Notes: generated from the letters alone by a model not told the origin. Numbered from the stretch's first letter, positions 8,342 to 19,724 are shown. The stretch is DNA of 64,000 nt from Pectobacterium polaris (GCF_002307355.1 NZ_CP017481.1:1612001-1676000), one strand, 5' to 3'. A program made the numbers and translations.

Positions 8342-8995
8342 ATGAGCCGAGTACTGTTATTAGGTGCAACGGGGTTAGTGGGGCACGAGTTGTTAGAGCT
8401 GTTGAAAGCCAATAATCGGGTAGAAACGATCTATGCGCCGACGCGTAAGCCGCTGGCACCGTCGGAGAAAGTGGTCAATCCGTACGATCCCGATCTTTCT
8501 GCCGCGCTGGCGCAATTGACCGATCCTGTCGATATCGCGTTTTGCTGTCTGGGATCGACGCTCAAGACGGCAGGCAGTAAGCAGGCGTTCCGCTATGTGG
8601 ATTACACGCTGGTAGTGGAAGGATCAAAGGTGGCGCTGGCGCTAGGCGCGACGCACCTATTGGTTGTCAGTTCGCTGAGCGCGAGTGCGACGTCGCCTTT
8701 CTTCTATTCGCGAGTGAAGGGAGAAGCGGAAAAATCGCTGCGTCAGCAAGGCTGGCAGCATCTGACACTGGCACAGCCGTCGATGCTGCTGGGGGAAAGA
8801 GAAGACAGCCGTCCGCTAGAAAGTCTGGCCGCGCCGCTGTTTCGTCTGTTCCCGGCAAAATGGCGAGCCATTGAAGGGAAAACGGTCGCGCAGGCGTTGC
8901 TGAATCAGGCGTTCTCACCCGAGCCCAAAGCGCGGGTCACCGTGCTGGAATCCGATCAATTACGTTCACTGGGTAAGCAGCAGGCGCTTCAGTAG
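8342..8995 (+). CDS. yraR: YraR-like NAD(P)-binding oxidoreductase
   Basis: A 217-residue atypical short-chain dehydrogenase/NAD(P)H-binding protein. The N-terminus MSRVLLLGATGLVGHELLELL is the Rossmann GATGxxG motif. VSSLSASATSPFFYSRVKGEAE holds the Ser and Tyr-x-x-x-Lys of the active site (YSRVKGE). I start at the ATG at 8342 because AAGGGGGAA precedes it; an in-frame GTG at 8312 has no site. The exact substrate is unknown. It is convergent with nrdG, 11 bp between stops. Confidence 0.85.
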   Translation: MSRVLLLGATGLVGHELLELLKANNRVETIYAPTRKPLAPSEKVVNPYDPDLSAALAQLTDPVDIAFCCLGSTLKTAGSKQAFRYVDYTLVVEGSKVALALGATHLLVVSSLSASATSPFFYSRVKGEAEKSLRQQGWQHLTLAQPSMLLGEREDSRPLESLAAPLFRLFPAKWRAIEGKTVAQALLNQAFSPEPKARVTVLESDQLRSLGKQQALQ

Positions 8996-9006
8996 CCGCT
9001 TGTCGA

Positions 9007-9471
9007 TCAGCGCAGGCGGTGGACAACCTGATTGCTGCTGCCGCGCCAGATCAGTGCGGGATCTTTCAGATCTTGCACAAATTTTCCATCGACTAACACG
9101 TTGATGAGATCGACCACCCGCTGTTGCTCCGGCGTCAGTTCCGCCAGCACGTAGCCCGTCCAGACCCAGATATCTTTGCCTGGGCATTCCGCGCGTATCC
9201 GTTCGACTAGCCGCAGGATGTCAGGCACGTTCTGTGGGTGAAGCGGATCGCCGCCAGACAGCGAAATTCCCTGCCGGGGGATCGCTGTATCCTGGAGATC
9301 GGCGATGATCCGATCTTCCTGTTCCTGCGTAAACGGTTGACCAGAGTTGAGTCGCCAGGTGCTTTTGTTGTAGCACCCCACACACTCATGCACGCAGCCC
9401 GCGACAAACAGCGTGCAGCGGGTGCCGGGGCCGTTGACGACATCAACGGGATAATACTGGTGGTAATTCAT
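9007..9471 (-). CDS. nrdG: Anaerobic ribonucleotide reductase activating enzyme NrdG
   Basis: Radical-SAM activase (154 residues) that uses a 4Fe-4S cluster to install the glycyl radical on NrdD. The cluster motif CVHECVGC (CX3CX2C) is near residue 26, and GISLSGGDPLHPQN is the SAM-binding GGE/GGD-like motif. It is the second gene of the nrdDG operon, 81 bp after nrdD. It is needed only under oxygen-free growth. Confidence 0.95.
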   Translation of the reverse strand: MNYHQYYPVDVVNGPGTRCTLFVAGCVHECVGCYNKSTWRLNSGQPFTQEQEDRIIADLQDTAIPRQGISLSGGDPLHPQNVPDILRLVERIRAECPGKDIWVWTGYVLAELTPEQQRVVDLINVLVDGKFVQDLKDPALIWRGSSNQVVHRLR

Positions 9472-9552
9472 GCTGTAGAGCCCATGTTATGAAGCGGGCG
9501 CGTGTTGACGGTGCCGCGAAAGGTGGGCCGCATTGCTGCGGCCCTGAAGGGA

Positions 9553-11691
9553 TTACCCCAGTTGACCGTTGCCTAAGTGCTTGATTCGACGCTTCACTTC
9601 TTCCTGCTTACCGGCGTTGAACGGGCGTGCATCCGGGCTGCCGAGGTAGCCGCACACGCGGCGCGTGACGGAAACGCGGGCCGAATCGTGGTTACCGCAT
9701 TTCGGACAGGTGAAGCCTTTGCTGGTGCACTCGAATTCACCAGTGAAACCGCACTCGTAGCATTCGTCGATCGGCGTGTTGGTGCCGTAGTAAGGCACGC
9801 GGCTGTAGCTGTAATCCCACACGTCTTCCAGCGCTTTGAGGTTGTGTTGCAGATTCGGGTATTCGCCGTAGCAAATGAACCCACCGTTAGCCAGCGGTGG
9901 ATAGGGCAGCTCGAAGTCGATTTTCTGGTAAGGGTTCACCTTCTTCTCCACATCGAGGTGGAAGCTGTTGGTGTAATACCCTTTGTCCGTCACGCCCTGC
10001 ACGACGCCAAACTCGGCGGTATCCAGACGGCAGAAGCGGTCACACAGGTTTTCGCTCGGCGTGCTGTACAGGCTGAAGCCGTAACCCGTTTCGTCTTTCC
10101 ACTGCTCGGTGGCGGCTTTCAGGCGAGTGATAACGGCCACGGCTTTGGCACGCAGCGCTTCGTCATCAAACACGTGCGTTTGGCTACCGAAGAGAGCGTT
10201 AATCGTTTCATGCAGGCCGATGTAACCCAGCGAAATCGAGGCGCGTCCGTTCTTGAAGATATCCGCGATGCTGTCGTCCGCTTTTAAGCGCACGCCGCAA
10301 GCCCCTTCCATATACAGGATGGGCGCGACACGAGCTTTCACGCTTTCCAGCCGCGCAATGCGCGTCATCAGCGCTTTCTTCGCCAGCGTCAGACGTTGAT
10401 CCAGCAGCGTCCAGAAGCGGTCTTCATTGCCTTCGGCTTCCAGCGCGATGCGTGGCAGGTTCAGGCTGATTACGCCCAAATTATTGCGGCCGTCGTGAAT
10501 CTGCTGGCCGTTCTCTTCATAAACGCCGAGGAAGCTGCGGCAGCCCATTGGCGTTTTGAACGAACCGGTGACGTTCACGACCTGATCGTAGTTCAGAATA
10601 TCTGGGTACATGCGCTTGCTGGCGCACTCCAGCGCGAGCTGTTTGATATCGTAATTCGGATCGCCTGCTTTGTGGTTCAGACCGTCGCGAATCGCAAAAA
10701 CCAGTTTCGGGAAAACCGCCGTTTTGTGGTTTTTACCCAGCCCGGCAATGCGGTTGCGCAGAATCGATTCCTGAATCAGACGCGATTCCCAGCTGATGCC
10801 GAGCCCAAAGCCAAAGGTCACGAACGGGGTCTGGCCGTTAGCGGTGTGCAGCGTGTTGACTTCGTATTCCAGTGACTGGAAGGCGTCGTAGCACTCTTTT
10901 TGCGTGCGGGTTAAGGCATAGTTTTCCGCATCGGGAATCTGCCACTCTTCTGCCACGGATTTATGTTTCGCATGGCTGGCGGTGACGAACGGCGCCAGAA
11001 TCTCATCAATACGGTTAATCGTGGTGCCGCCATAAATGTGGCTGGCGACCTGCGCGATAATCTGCGCGGTGACGGCGGTAGCGGTTGAGATCGACTTCGG
11101 TGGCTCAATCTCCGCATTCCCCATTTTGAAGCCGTTGGTCAGCATGCCATCCAGATCGATCAGCATGCAGTTAAACATGGGGAAAAAGGGCGAGTAGTCG
11201 AGGTCGTGATAGTGAATCTCACCGCGCTCGTGCGCCAGCACCACATCACGCGGCAGGATGTACTGTTTGGCGTAATGCTTGGCGACAATACCAGCCAGCA
11301 GATCGCGCTGGGTGGGAATCACTTTACTGTCTTTGTTGGCGTTCTCGTTCAACAGCGCCATGTTGCTCTGTTCAACCAGACCGCGAATTTCCTGATTCAG
11401 ACGACCGTGGCGTTCACGCGCGATATCGCGGTCATGGCGGTATTCGATGTAGGTACGCGCCAGTTTTTTGTAATTGCCGGACATCAGCAGGTTTTCGACT
11501 GCATCCTGAATATCGCGGATATCTACGCGCGATTTATCCTGCATTTGTTGAGCGACCGCACAGGCCACAGTTGCGCAGTAGTCTGCATCATTGACACCGG
11601 CTGCATGTGCCGCGCGTTCGACCGCCTCTTTGATTCGCACTTCATCAAAAGGCACCTGGCAACCGTCCCGTTTAATCACTACTGGTTTCAC
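9553..11691 (-). CDS. nrdD: Anaerobic ribonucleoside-triphosphate reductase NrdD
   Basis: Class III reductase (712 residues) making dNTPs without oxygen. It has an N-terminal ATP-cone (about 1-95, starting MKPVVIKRDGCQVPFDEVRI). A C-terminal zinc site is formed by CYECGFTGE and CPKCGNH. The glycyl radical motif RVCGYLGS places Gly at about residue 681, the same position as in E. coli. It is intact and full length. Two NrdR boxes and an FNR-like site lie upstream. Confidence 0.96.
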   Translation of the reverse strand: MKPVVIKRDGCQVPFDEVRIKEAVERAAHAAGVNDADYCATVACAVAQQMQDKSRVDIRDIQDAVENLLMSGNYKKLARTYIEYRHDRDIARERHGRLNQEIRGLVEQSNMALLNENANKDSKVIPTQRDLLAGIVAKHYAKQYILPRDVVLAHERGEIHYHDLDYSPFFPMFNCMLIDLDGMLTNGFKMGNAEIEPPKSISTATAVTAQIIAQVASHIYGGTTINRIDEILAPFVTASHAKHKSVAEEWQIPDAENYALTRTQKECYDAFQSLEYEVNTLHTANGQTPFVTFGFGLGISWESRLIQESILRNRIAGLGKNHKTAVFPKLVFAIRDGLNHKAGDPNYDIKQLALECASKRMYPDILNYDQVVNVTGSFKTPMGCRSFLGVYEENGQQIHDGRNNLGVISLNLPRIALEAEGNEDRFWTLLDQRLTLAKKALMTRIARLESVKARVAPILYMEGACGVRLKADDSIADIFKNGRASISLGYIGLHETINALFGSQTHVFDDEALRAKAVAVITRLKAATEQWKDETGYGFSLYSTPSENLCDRFCRLDTAEFGVVQGVTDKGYYTNSFHLDVEKKVNPYQKIDFELPYPPLANGGFICYGEYPNLQHNLKALEDVWDYSYSRVPYYGTNTPIDECYECGFTGEFECTSKGFTCPKCGNHDSARVSVTRRVCGYLGSPDARPFNAGKQEEVKRRIKHLGNGQLG

Positions 11692-11776
11692 GTTTTCTTC
11701 CTCTGGAAAGGTTATCCACAGGCGAAAACCGTAACTGACAAGGGTTACAGGGGGCTGTGGATGACACTGTGGATAA

Positions 11777-11823
11777 ACACTATATGTAGTTCATGTTTAC
11801 AGGATAGGCACTATATATTGAAA
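11777..11823 (-). promoter_or_regulatory. Pair of NrdR boxes upstream of nrdD
   Basis: ACACTATATGTAGTTC (11777-11792) and GCACTATATATTGAAA (11808-11823) both match the NrdR box (acaCwATATATwGtgt). They lie 31 bp apart start to start, three helical turns, as in other nrd operons. NrdR would repress when dATP is plentiful. Confidence 0.75.
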
Positions 11824-11859
11824 TTGCGTAGGGGTGTTTGCGCTTTTATCGCTGTAAAA

Positions 11860-11873
11860 TTGATGTAGAGCAA
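11860..11873 (-). promoter_or_regulatory. FNR-like site upstream of nrdD
   Basis: TTGAT-GTAG-AGCAA fits the FNR dyad TTGAT-N4-ATCAA with one mismatch. It lies about 170 bp before the nrdD start, fitting anaerobic activation. The rest of the 11692-12040 gap shows no gene. Confidence 0.5.
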
Positions 11874-12039
11874 AGAAATCCTCATGTCGCGGGGTATTTG
11901 AGCCTGAACAAAAAATAGTCAAAAAAGGCGATGAGAGTGGGAAGGCTTGCTACGCGCGGCTTGGCGGAATTTTGTTTGTTTTTTGACCGTGATGTGTGCT
12001 GGGAATGTCAATAATGTTGTTGTGGTGAAAGAAAGAACA

Positions 12040-12068
12040 GAAAAAAAGCGCAACGGTTACCGTGCGCT
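12040..12068 (-). terminator. Terminator behind ridA
   Basis: AGCGCAACGG-TTA-CCGTGCGCT hairpin (12047-12068, one bulge) followed on the minus strand by a run of T (12040-12047). It lies 24 bp after the ridA stop. Confidence 0.75.
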
Positions 12069-12091
12069 TTTTAGGGATATTGCGGTGATAT

Positions 12092-12478
12092 TTAGCGACG
12101 AACGGCGATCGCTTCGATCTCGATCTTCACGTCTTTTGGCAGGCGTGCGACTTCAACGCAAGAGCGAGCCGGGAACGGTGCGCTATGTTCGTTGAAGAAG
12201 GCTTCATACGCGGTGTTGACCAGAGCGAAATCGTGCAGGTCTTTCACGAATACGGTCATTTTCACGATATCGGAAACTTTCAGGCCAGCAGCTTCCACAA
12301 TCGCCTGAACATTTTCCAGTGACTGACGCGTCTGAGCGGTGATGTTATCTGCCACCAGACCGCTTTTCGGGTTCACGGGGATCTGGCCGGATGTGAAGAT
12401 CATGCTGCCAAGGTCGACGCCCTGAACATAAGGGCCGATGGCGGCTGGGGCGTGCTCAGTGCTGATAATTCGTGACAT
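12092..12478 (-). CDS. ridA: RidA family enamine/imine deaminase
   Basis: A 128-residue RidA (YjgF) protein that hydrolyses reactive 2-aminoacrylate and related enamines to protect PLP enzymes. It shows the family start MSRIISTEHAPAAIGPYVQG, the GQIPVNP loop, and the C-terminal PARSCVEVARLPKDVKIEIEA with the Arg that binds the substrate carboxylate. The ATG at 12478 has AAGGAGAT at an ideal distance; an upstream in-frame start at 12523 is rejected. It follows pyrBI on the same strand, the standard enterobacterial order. Confidence 0.95.
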   Translation of the reverse strand: MSRIISTEHAPAAIGPYVQGVDLGSMIFTSGQIPVNPKSGLVADNITAQTRQSLENVQAIVEAAGLKVSDIVKMTVFVKDLHDFALVNTAYEAFFNEHSAPFPARSCVEVARLPKDVKIEIEAIAVRR

Positions 12479-12528
12479 GGTATCTCCTTGATGGGGGCGT
12501 AAAAGGAACGCGGACGCCGCCATTATTC

Positions 12529-12565
12529 AAAAAAGCCCCGCGACAGGCAATGTCCATTGCGGGGC
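12529..12565 (-). terminator. Terminator behind pyrBI
   Basis: GCCCCGC (12535-12541) pairs with GCGGGGC (12559-12565). On the minus strand the hairpin is followed by six T (12529-12534), 12 bp after the pyrI stop. Confidence 0.75.
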
Positions 12566-12576
12566 AATGCAGAAAA

Positions 12577-13056
<480 letters not shown>

Positions 13057-13951
13057 TTACAGAACCAGTTCGCGATTCAGGACCAGCGCCAGCAGCGCCT
13101 GACGGGCGTAAATACCGTTGCCCGCCTGCTGGAAATAATAGGCGTAAGGCGTGGCATCCACATCAATGGTGATCTCATCAACGCGCGGCAGCGGGTGCAG
13201 CACTTTCAAATTCGGGCGGGCGCTGTGCAGGTCGGCGGCGCGCAGGACAAACTGGGATTTGATGTTGATGTATTCGGACGGATCCAGACGCTCTTTCTGC
13301 ACGCGCGTCATGTACAGAATATCCAGCTCGCCGACGACCTCATCAATGCTGTTGTGCAGGCTGTAAGCAATATTCTTCTCTTTCAGCATGCTCAGAATGT
13401 AGTCCGGCATCGCCAGCGCGTCCGGTGCGATGAAGTAGAAGCGGTTGCCTTCAAACTTAGCCAGCGCCTGCGTGAGTGAATGCACGGTGCGGCCATATTT
13501 CAAATCACCAACCATCGCGATATTGATGTTATTCAGTCGGCCCTGCGTTTCCTGAATGGTGAACAAATCGAGCAGCGTCTGCGTCGGGTGTTGGTTCGCA
13601 CCGTCGCCAGCGTTCAGAATCGGAATACCGCCGGAGAACTCGGTCGCCAGGCGTGAAGCGCCTTCCTGCGGGTGACGCATCACGATGGCATCCACGTATT
13701 GGCTGATGACGGAAATGGTGTCGGCCAGCGTTTCGCCCTTTTTCCCCAGCGATGTGTTGTTGCTGTCAGCGAAACCGACGACGGAGGCGCCGAGGCGATG
13801 CATCGCGGTTTCAAAGGATAAACGCGTCCGGGTGGAGGCTTCGAAGAAGCAACTGGCAATCACTTTATGTTTCAACAACTCAGGCTGAGGATTGGCTTTC
13901 AGGCTGGCAGCGACACGCAGCGTCAGTTCCAAATCTTCCCGACTGAGGTCG

Positions 13952-14908
<957 letters not shown>

Positions 14909-14925
14909 ACCGCCGGAAAGCCTAT

Positions 14926-14946
14926 CCCTCCCCGCTCTGGGGAGGG
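14926..14946. terminator. Hairpin between convergent yjgK and argI
   Basis: CCCTCCCC-GCTCT-GGGGAGGG, a perfect 8-bp stem between two stops. It lacks a T-run but is well placed to end transcription from both sides. Confidence 0.5.
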
Positions 14947-14955
14947 ACGTCAATC

Positions 14956-15963
14956 TTAATCCTGTACCAGCGTGGCAACCATCACCGCTTTGATGGTATG
15001 CATGCGATTTTCCGCCTGATCGAACACGATGCTGTGCGCGGATTCAAAGACCTCATCCGTGACTTCCATTCCACCGTGCAGACCATACTGCTCCGCCATT
15101 TGTTGGCCCATTGTCGTCTGATCGTCGTGGAACGCGGGCAGGCAATGCAGGAACTTCACCTGCGGATTACCCGTCGCGGCGATCATCGCCATGTTCACCT
15201 GATACGGTTTCAGCAGCGCGATACGCTCTTTCCAGGTCTCTTTCGGTTCCCCCATGGAAACCCAGACGTCGGTATAAATGAAATCTGCGCCCGCGACGCC
15301 TGCGGCGATATCTTCCGTCAGTGTGATGCTGCCGCCGGTTTGTTCTGCCGCCGCCTGACATTCAGCCACCAGACCGGCATCCGGCCAGCAGGCTTTTGGC
15401 GCAACAAGACGTAAATCCAGCCCGGTCAATGCCGCCGCTTCCAGCATGGTGTTACCCATGTTGTTGCGCGCATCACCGACATAGACGAGCGTCATTTCTG
15501 ACAGCGATTTACCCGGCAAATGTTCCTGCATCGTCAGCAGATCCGCCAGCAGCTGCGTAGGGTGGAATTCGTTCGTCAGTCCGTTCCAGACCGGGACGCC
15601 CGCGTATTGCGCCAGCGTTTCGACAATTTGCTGACCGTAGCCGCGATATTGAATGCCGTCGTACATTCTTCCCAGCACGCGTGCAGTATCCTTAATGGAT
15701 TCTTTATGGCCGATTTGGCTACCGCTTGGGCCGAGATAGGTCACTTGCGCGCCCTGATCGTATGCAGCAACTTCGAAAGAGCAGCGAGTACGAGTCGAAT
15801 CTTTTTCGAAGATGAGTGCGATGTTTTTGCCTTGCAGACGGCGGGCTTCTGTCCCGTTTTTTTTGTCGGCTTTCAGTTTCGTTGACAGGGCTAAAAGCTT
15901 GGCAATTTCTGCGGGTGTAAAATCCATTAACCTTAAAAAGTGACGCTTATAGAACGGTTGCAT
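14956..15963 (-). CDS. argI: Ornithine carbamoyltransferase
   Basis: Arginine biosynthesis enzyme (335 residues) converting ornithine and carbamoyl phosphate to citrulline. STRTRCSFE (carbamoyl phosphate), [12 protein letters not shown], and [10 protein letters not shown] (ornithine site, Cys) are all present. The ATG at 15963 ([10 protein letters not shown]) has GGAGAGG upstream and gives the normal length; the longer frame to 15993 is rejected. Two ARG boxes overlap the upstream region, so ArgR repression is expected. Confidence 0.96.
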   Translation of the reverse strand: MQPFYKRHFLRLMDFTPAEIAKLLALSTKLKADKKNGTEARRLQGKNIALIFEKDSTRTRCSFEVAAYDQGAQVTYLGPSGSQIGHKESIKDTARVLGRMYDGIQYRGYGQQIVETLAQYAGVPVWNGLTNEFHPTQLLADLLTMQEHLPGKSLSEMTLVYVGDARNNMGNTMLEAAALTGLDLRLVAPKACWPDAGLVAECQAAAEQTGGSITLTEDIAAGVAGADFIYTDVWVSMGEPKETWKERIALLKPYQVNMAMIAATGNPQVKFLHCLPAFHDDQTTMGQQMAEQYGLHGGMEVTDEVFESAHSIVFDQAENRMHTIKAVMVATLVQD

Positions 15964-15995
15964 GATGTACCTCTCCATGTGGCTCAACACCATTG

Positions 15996-16034
15996 GTTGA
16001 ATTAAAATTCACTTTATATGTGTAATTATTCAAA
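15996..16034 (-). promoter_or_regulatory. Tandem ARG boxes upstream of argI
   Basis: GTTGAATTAAAATTCACT (15996-16013) and TATGTGTAATTATTCAAA (16017-16034) fit the 18-bp ArgR consensus. They are separated by the canonical 3 bp. Confidence 0.85.
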
Positions 16035-16124
16035 TTCAAGTGGTGATATCAAACTTTGTGGTGGAGCAAGCCGCAGGGCTGTGGGACAATAAGTAATATT
16101 ACGTCGTTTAATGAGGACTGAGGC

Positions 16125-16550
16125 ATGGCAAACCGCGAATTACTGGAAGAGCAACGGGAAGAGACACGCCTGATCATTGAAGAACTGCTGGATGATGGCA
16201 GCGATCCTGACGCGCTCTATACCATTGAACACCATTTCTCTGCTGAGAAGTTTGAAGTGTTGGAAAAAGTCGCTGTAGAAGCCTTCAAGCTGGGTTATGA
16301 AGTGACGGATGCGGAAGAACTGGAAGTGGAAGATGGCGTGCTGCTGATGTGCTGCGATGCTATCAGTGAAGTTGCGCTGAAGGCGGAACTGATCGACACG
16401 CAGGTAGAACAGCTGCTGGCGCTGGCAGAACGCCACGGCGTGAATTACGACGGTTGGGGTACCTACTTCGAAGATCCAGATGGTGAAGGTGAAGAAGACG
16501 GGGATGATGAAGATTTTTTTGACGAAGATGATGACGGCAAGCGCCACTAA
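16125..16550 (+). CDS. rraB: Ribonuclease E inhibitor RraB
   Basis: A small acidic regulator (141 residues) that binds RNase E and changes degradosome composition and mRNA decay. It has the family start [31 protein letters not shown] near residue 105, and the very acidic C-terminal tail ([17 protein letters not shown]). It is divergent from argI, as in E. coli. Confidence 0.95.
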   Translation: MANRELLEEQREETRLIIEELLDDGSDPDALYTIEHHFSAEKFEVLEKVAVEAFKLGYEVTDAEELEVEDGVLLMCCDAISEVALKAELIDTQVEQLLALAERHGVNYDGWGTYFEDPDGEGEEDGDDEDFFDEDDDGKRH

Positions 16551-16583
16551 GTCATTAATCTCGAAGAACACGCCTCACTGAAT

Positions 16584-16612
16584 GCCGCAGGAACACCCTG
16601 CGGCGTTTTTTT
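16584..16612 (+). terminator. Rho-independent terminator behind rraB
   Basis: GCCGCAGG-AACAC-CCTGCGGC stem (16584-16604) followed by seven T. Confidence 0.9.
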
Positions 16613-16652
16613 ACTCTGTATGACCGCGCGCGGTGACTGCACCGTAAGCCGA

Positions 16653-17156
16653 TTACAGTGCCTTCAACATCGTCACTTCACAGTCGGTGTGGCCCGTGTT
16701 GCCCATTGCGTGGGGAATCGACTCGAAGCCCAGCGATTCATACAGTCGGATCGCGCTGGTCAGGTGTCCGGTTGTTTCCAGATAGCAGCGGCGAAAGCCG
16801 TGCTGACGAGCAAAATCAAGTGCTTGTATTGCCAACTGACGTGCTAGCCCTTTGCCCCGCACGATGGGTAAGAAATACATTTTCTGTAATTCACACACAT
16901 CTTCTTCGCCTGCGACCAGCGGGGCAATGCCGCCACCGCCAACCACGCGGCCGTCATATTCAACCACCCAGTAGGCGCTTTTCGGCTGGTTATACAGGGC
17001 AAATAGCGCATCCAAATTCGGATCGGAAACGGTATAGCCTTTATCGGCTGTCAAACCAAACTCAGCAGAAACCTGACGGATGACCTGAGCGATAGCGGCA
17101 TCGTCTTGCGCGGTAATTGGGCGTACCTGAAGATTGGCGGAGGTCGCGGTTGTCAT
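16653..17156 (-). CDS. yjgM: GNAT acetyltransferase YjgM-like
   Basis: A 167-residue N-acetyltransferase. The acetyl-CoA site is visible as [25 protein letters not shown] (motif A, R-G-K-G-L-A), followed by [23 protein letters not shown] (motif B). Its position beside rraB and convergent to it matches E. coli yjgM. The acceptor substrate cannot be read from sequence. Confidence 0.85.
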   Translation of the reverse strand: MTTATSANLQVRPITAQDDAAIAQVIRQVSAEFGLTADKGYTVSDPNLDALFALYNQPKSAYWVVEYDGRVVGGGGIAPLVAGEEDVCELQKMYFLPIVRGKGLARQLAIQALDFARQHGFRRCYLETTGHLTSAIRLYESLGFESIPHAMGNTGHTDCEVTMLKAL

Positions 17157-17452
17157 AATACGTACTCTTGTTCTTACGGTTTACGAGGGGGGAATGATCC
17201 TAGCCGATTGTAATACCATTTCAGACCACATTGATGCAACGTCTATACCCACCATACTTCACGTTGTCTGGGGGCGATTTCTCTATGAGTTTCTCTATTC
17301 CTTGTAATTCATAAGTATATGAACTTGTTTAATTGCTGTTAACTTTTATTGTTGTCATTAACAGGACATGCTTAAATAAGCCGCTTTTTGTATGCCAATA
17401 ACGTATCGAATGAAGCGTTTATAAGGCTTATTTCTTTTAGGATGAAAGGTCT
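17157..17452. other. Intergenic region with an ERIC end fragment
   Basis: A divergent promoter region for yjgM and yjgN. TATACCCACCATACTTCACG (17244-17263) matches one terminus of the ERIC repeats seen at 41530 and 54464, but the rest of the element is missing. It is probably an ERIC remnant. The rest is AT-rich with no ORF. Confidence 0.55.
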
Positions 17453-18631
17453 ATGACTATCAATACTTCAAAAAATAGCACGCAGCATCGCGTGCAGTTT
17501 CATGGTAAGGCTGGGGAATATTTTGCAATTTGGCTGGTGAATGCATTATTAACGATCGTCACTTTGGGTATTTATTCTGCTTGGGCGACAGTGCGCCGCC
17601 GCCGTTATTTTTACGGCAACACGGAAATTAACGGTGATCGTTTTGATTACCATGCGGATCCGATTCAGATTCTCAAAGGACGTTTGCTGGTTATCGCTGG
17701 TCTGATTCTGTTTTATGTCGTATTGGCGATGTCACCGACGTTGGGAACTATTCTCGCATTGGCATTTGCGGCATTGATTCCGATTATCGTGATCCGCAAC
17801 TGGCGTTATGACGCTATTATGTCCAGCTATCGTGGTATTCGCTTTAATTATCATTGCCAGACTGGTCGCGCGTATTGGGTGTTGCTGCTTTGCCCTATTC
17901 TGCTGCTGCTGGCTTTTTATGCTGTTTTAGCGGTTGCGATGTTCATTGGTATGCAGAGCGATAGCCCGATTATCATTACACTCATCGTGCTGGCGCTGGT
18001 GGTTCCAGGGTTTGCAGCGGTCAATGGCATCATGAAAATGATGCAGCTTGATCTCTATGTTAATAACCTGTTCTTCGGTAAAACGGCGTTTAAAGCGGAG
18101 TTGACGAAAGCGGCGTTTATTAAATTCGCCCTGATTAGCCTGCTGATTTTTGTTCCTTTCTTGATCGCCGCGCTGTCATTCATGGGGTCGTTCTTGTTCA
18201 CGCTGTATCAGATTATTATGATGGGCGCAGATTCTGAAACCATTGCCATGATGATGCTGAGCAACGTCTTCAATATGGTCATGATGTTCGTTGTGGCGCT
18301 GCTGGGTGTGCTGGTTTCCAGCAGTTATCTGGTTGTCGCACAGCGTAATTATCTGTTTAACCAGACGTCGCTGAATGGTGGTGTGAAATTGCACTCTTCC
18401 ATGCAAACGCTGTCTTACATGGGGCTGCTGATAACCAATAGCCTGATCACTATTTTCTCTTTGGGTTGGGCTGCACCGGTGGCAGAGATTCGTCACGCAC
18501 GCTATATCGCGAATGCGACAGCGGTTGAAGGCGATCTGGAACTGCTGCATGTTCAGGCTCATCAGGACACAGCAAACAGCGCACTGGCCGAAGAAGCCGT
18601 GCAGGCGCTCGATTTGGGTGTCGGTCTCTAA
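17453..18631 (+). CDS. yjgN: YjgN family membrane protein (DUF898)
   Basis: A 392-residue inner-membrane protein with about eight hydrophobic segments. DUF898 marks are VQFHGKAGEYFAIWLVNALL at the N-terminus, LGIYSAWATVRRRRYFYGNT soon after, and a second partial copy near the end (NSLITIFSLGWAAPVAEIRHARY). This implies an internally duplicated module. The function is unknown. It is followed after 9 bp by an M48 peptidase gene, strongly suggesting a two-gene unit. Confidence 0.88.
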   Translation: MTINTSKNSTQHRVQFHGKAGEYFAIWLVNALLTIVTLGIYSAWATVRRRRYFYGNTEINGDRFDYHADPIQILKGRLLVIAGLILFYVVLAMSPTLGTILALAFAALIPIIVIRNWRYDAIMSSYRGIRFNYHCQTGRAYWVLLLCPILLLLAFYAVLAVAMFIGMQSDSPIIITLIVLALVVPGFAAVNGIMKMMQLDLYVNNLFFGKTAFKAELTKAAFIKFALISLLIFVPFLIAALSFMGSFLFTLYQIIMMGADSETIAMMMLSNVFNMVMMFVVALLGVLVSSSYLVVAQRNYLFNQTSLNGGVKLHSSMQTLSYMGLLITNSLITIFSLGWAAPVAEIRHARYIANATAVEGDLELLHVQAHQDTANSALAEEAVQALDLGVGL

Positions 18632-18640
18632 GGCAGGAAT

Positions 18641-19678
18641 ATGAATATTAAGGGGCATTATCAATACCCCGGATTGGCGGCCCGCGTGGCCGCTTCTCTT
18701 CATTTATCGGACAACGGTTCGATGATGGTGCTGAACACCGGATCATCGAATACGACATTTGCGTTGGAGCAGGTCACGGTTTCCGATGCGCTGGGCTCGA
18801 TTCCTCTAACGCTCACATTTCCTGACGGCGGTCGCTTTGTTCCTGCCGACGATCCCACTTTTCGCGGGTGGTATTCCGCACGACGTCGCCCGGGGCTTGT
18901 CCATCGTTTAGAACGCCATAAGCGTGGCGTCATTCTCACGCTACTCGCCACAATCTTGCTCGTCATAAACTATGTTTACGTGGTACTGCCGTGGGCAAGT
19001 TCTGCGCTGGCACTACGGATGCCAACCGCTATCGAACAGCAGCTTGGGCAAAATACGCTAAAGCTGTTACGGCACAGTGATTTTAAGCCTTCTAAATTGC
19101 CTGTTGAACGCCAGCAAGCGATGCAAGCGCTGTTTCAACAGGTTATGCCCGCTGACATGCGGGAAGACAAAACGCCACTGCGCCTGGAGATCATGTCTGC
19201 GCCTATCGGGCCGAATGCTTTTATGCTGGCAGATGGTACGCTGATTATCAGTGACGACCTGGTGAAGCTGGCGAAAGATGACAACGAGCTGGCCGCGGTG
19301 ATGCTGCATGAAATGGGACATCACGCTTATCGCCACCCAATGCGCATGGTGGTGCGTTCATCGCTGGTATCGCTGACCTTCATGTGGATGACGGGAGATG
19401 TCAGCGGAGTCGGGGATACCTTGTTGCAGTCTGCCGCTTTTATCAATGAGATGCAGTTTTCCCGCGATATGGAACGGGAAGCCGACGCATGGGCAATAGC
19501 AGAAATGCAGCAGCAAGGGCGTTCGCTTCAGTCGATGCAGGCAATGTACCGAGCCTTGATCGCTAACGACCGCAGTCAGGATGAAATTGATTCGCTGGAT
19601 TTACCGGACTGGCTGAGTACGCACCCGGATATGGATGAGCGGCTGAGAGCCATTGAAAGCGAGATGAATAAGCGCTAA
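18641..19678 (+). CDS. M48-family membrane metallopeptidase
   Basis: A 345-residue zinc protease. The active site HEMGHH lies at 223-228 and the third ligand in READAWA near 280. One clear transmembrane segment (about 94-120, GVILTLLATILLVINYVYVV) puts the catalytic domain outside the cytoplasm, like BepA/LoiP relatives. The N-terminal 90 residues form a small soluble domain. The 9-bp gap to yjgN suggests a joint role in envelope quality control; that role is inferred. Confidence 0.87.
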   Translation: MNIKGHYQYPGLAARVAASLHLSDNGSMMVLNTGSSNTTFALEQVTVSDALGSIPLTLTFPDGGRFVPADDPTFRGWYSARRRPGLVHRLERHKRGVILTLLATILLVINYVYVVLPWASSALALRMPTAIEQQLGQNTLKLLRHSDFKPSKLPVERQQAMQALFQQVMPADMREDKTPLRLEIMSAPIGPNAFMLADGTLIISDDLVKLAKDDNELAAVMLHEMGHHAYRHPMRMVVRSSLVSLTFMWMTGDVSGVGDTLLQSAAFINEMQFSRDMEREADAWAIAEMQQQGRSLQSMQAMYRALIANDRSQDEIDSLDLPDWLSTHPDMDERLRAIESEMNKR

Positions 19679-19724
19679 TCCTCAGCGCTCGATTCTCAAC
19701 TCCGACCTAACCCTGCCTTATGTC

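Noticed and set aside
9577..10287. 236-codon open frame opposite nrdD
   Set aside because: It is antisense to conserved NrdD coding sequence, has no ribosome site and reflects codon bias of the real gene.
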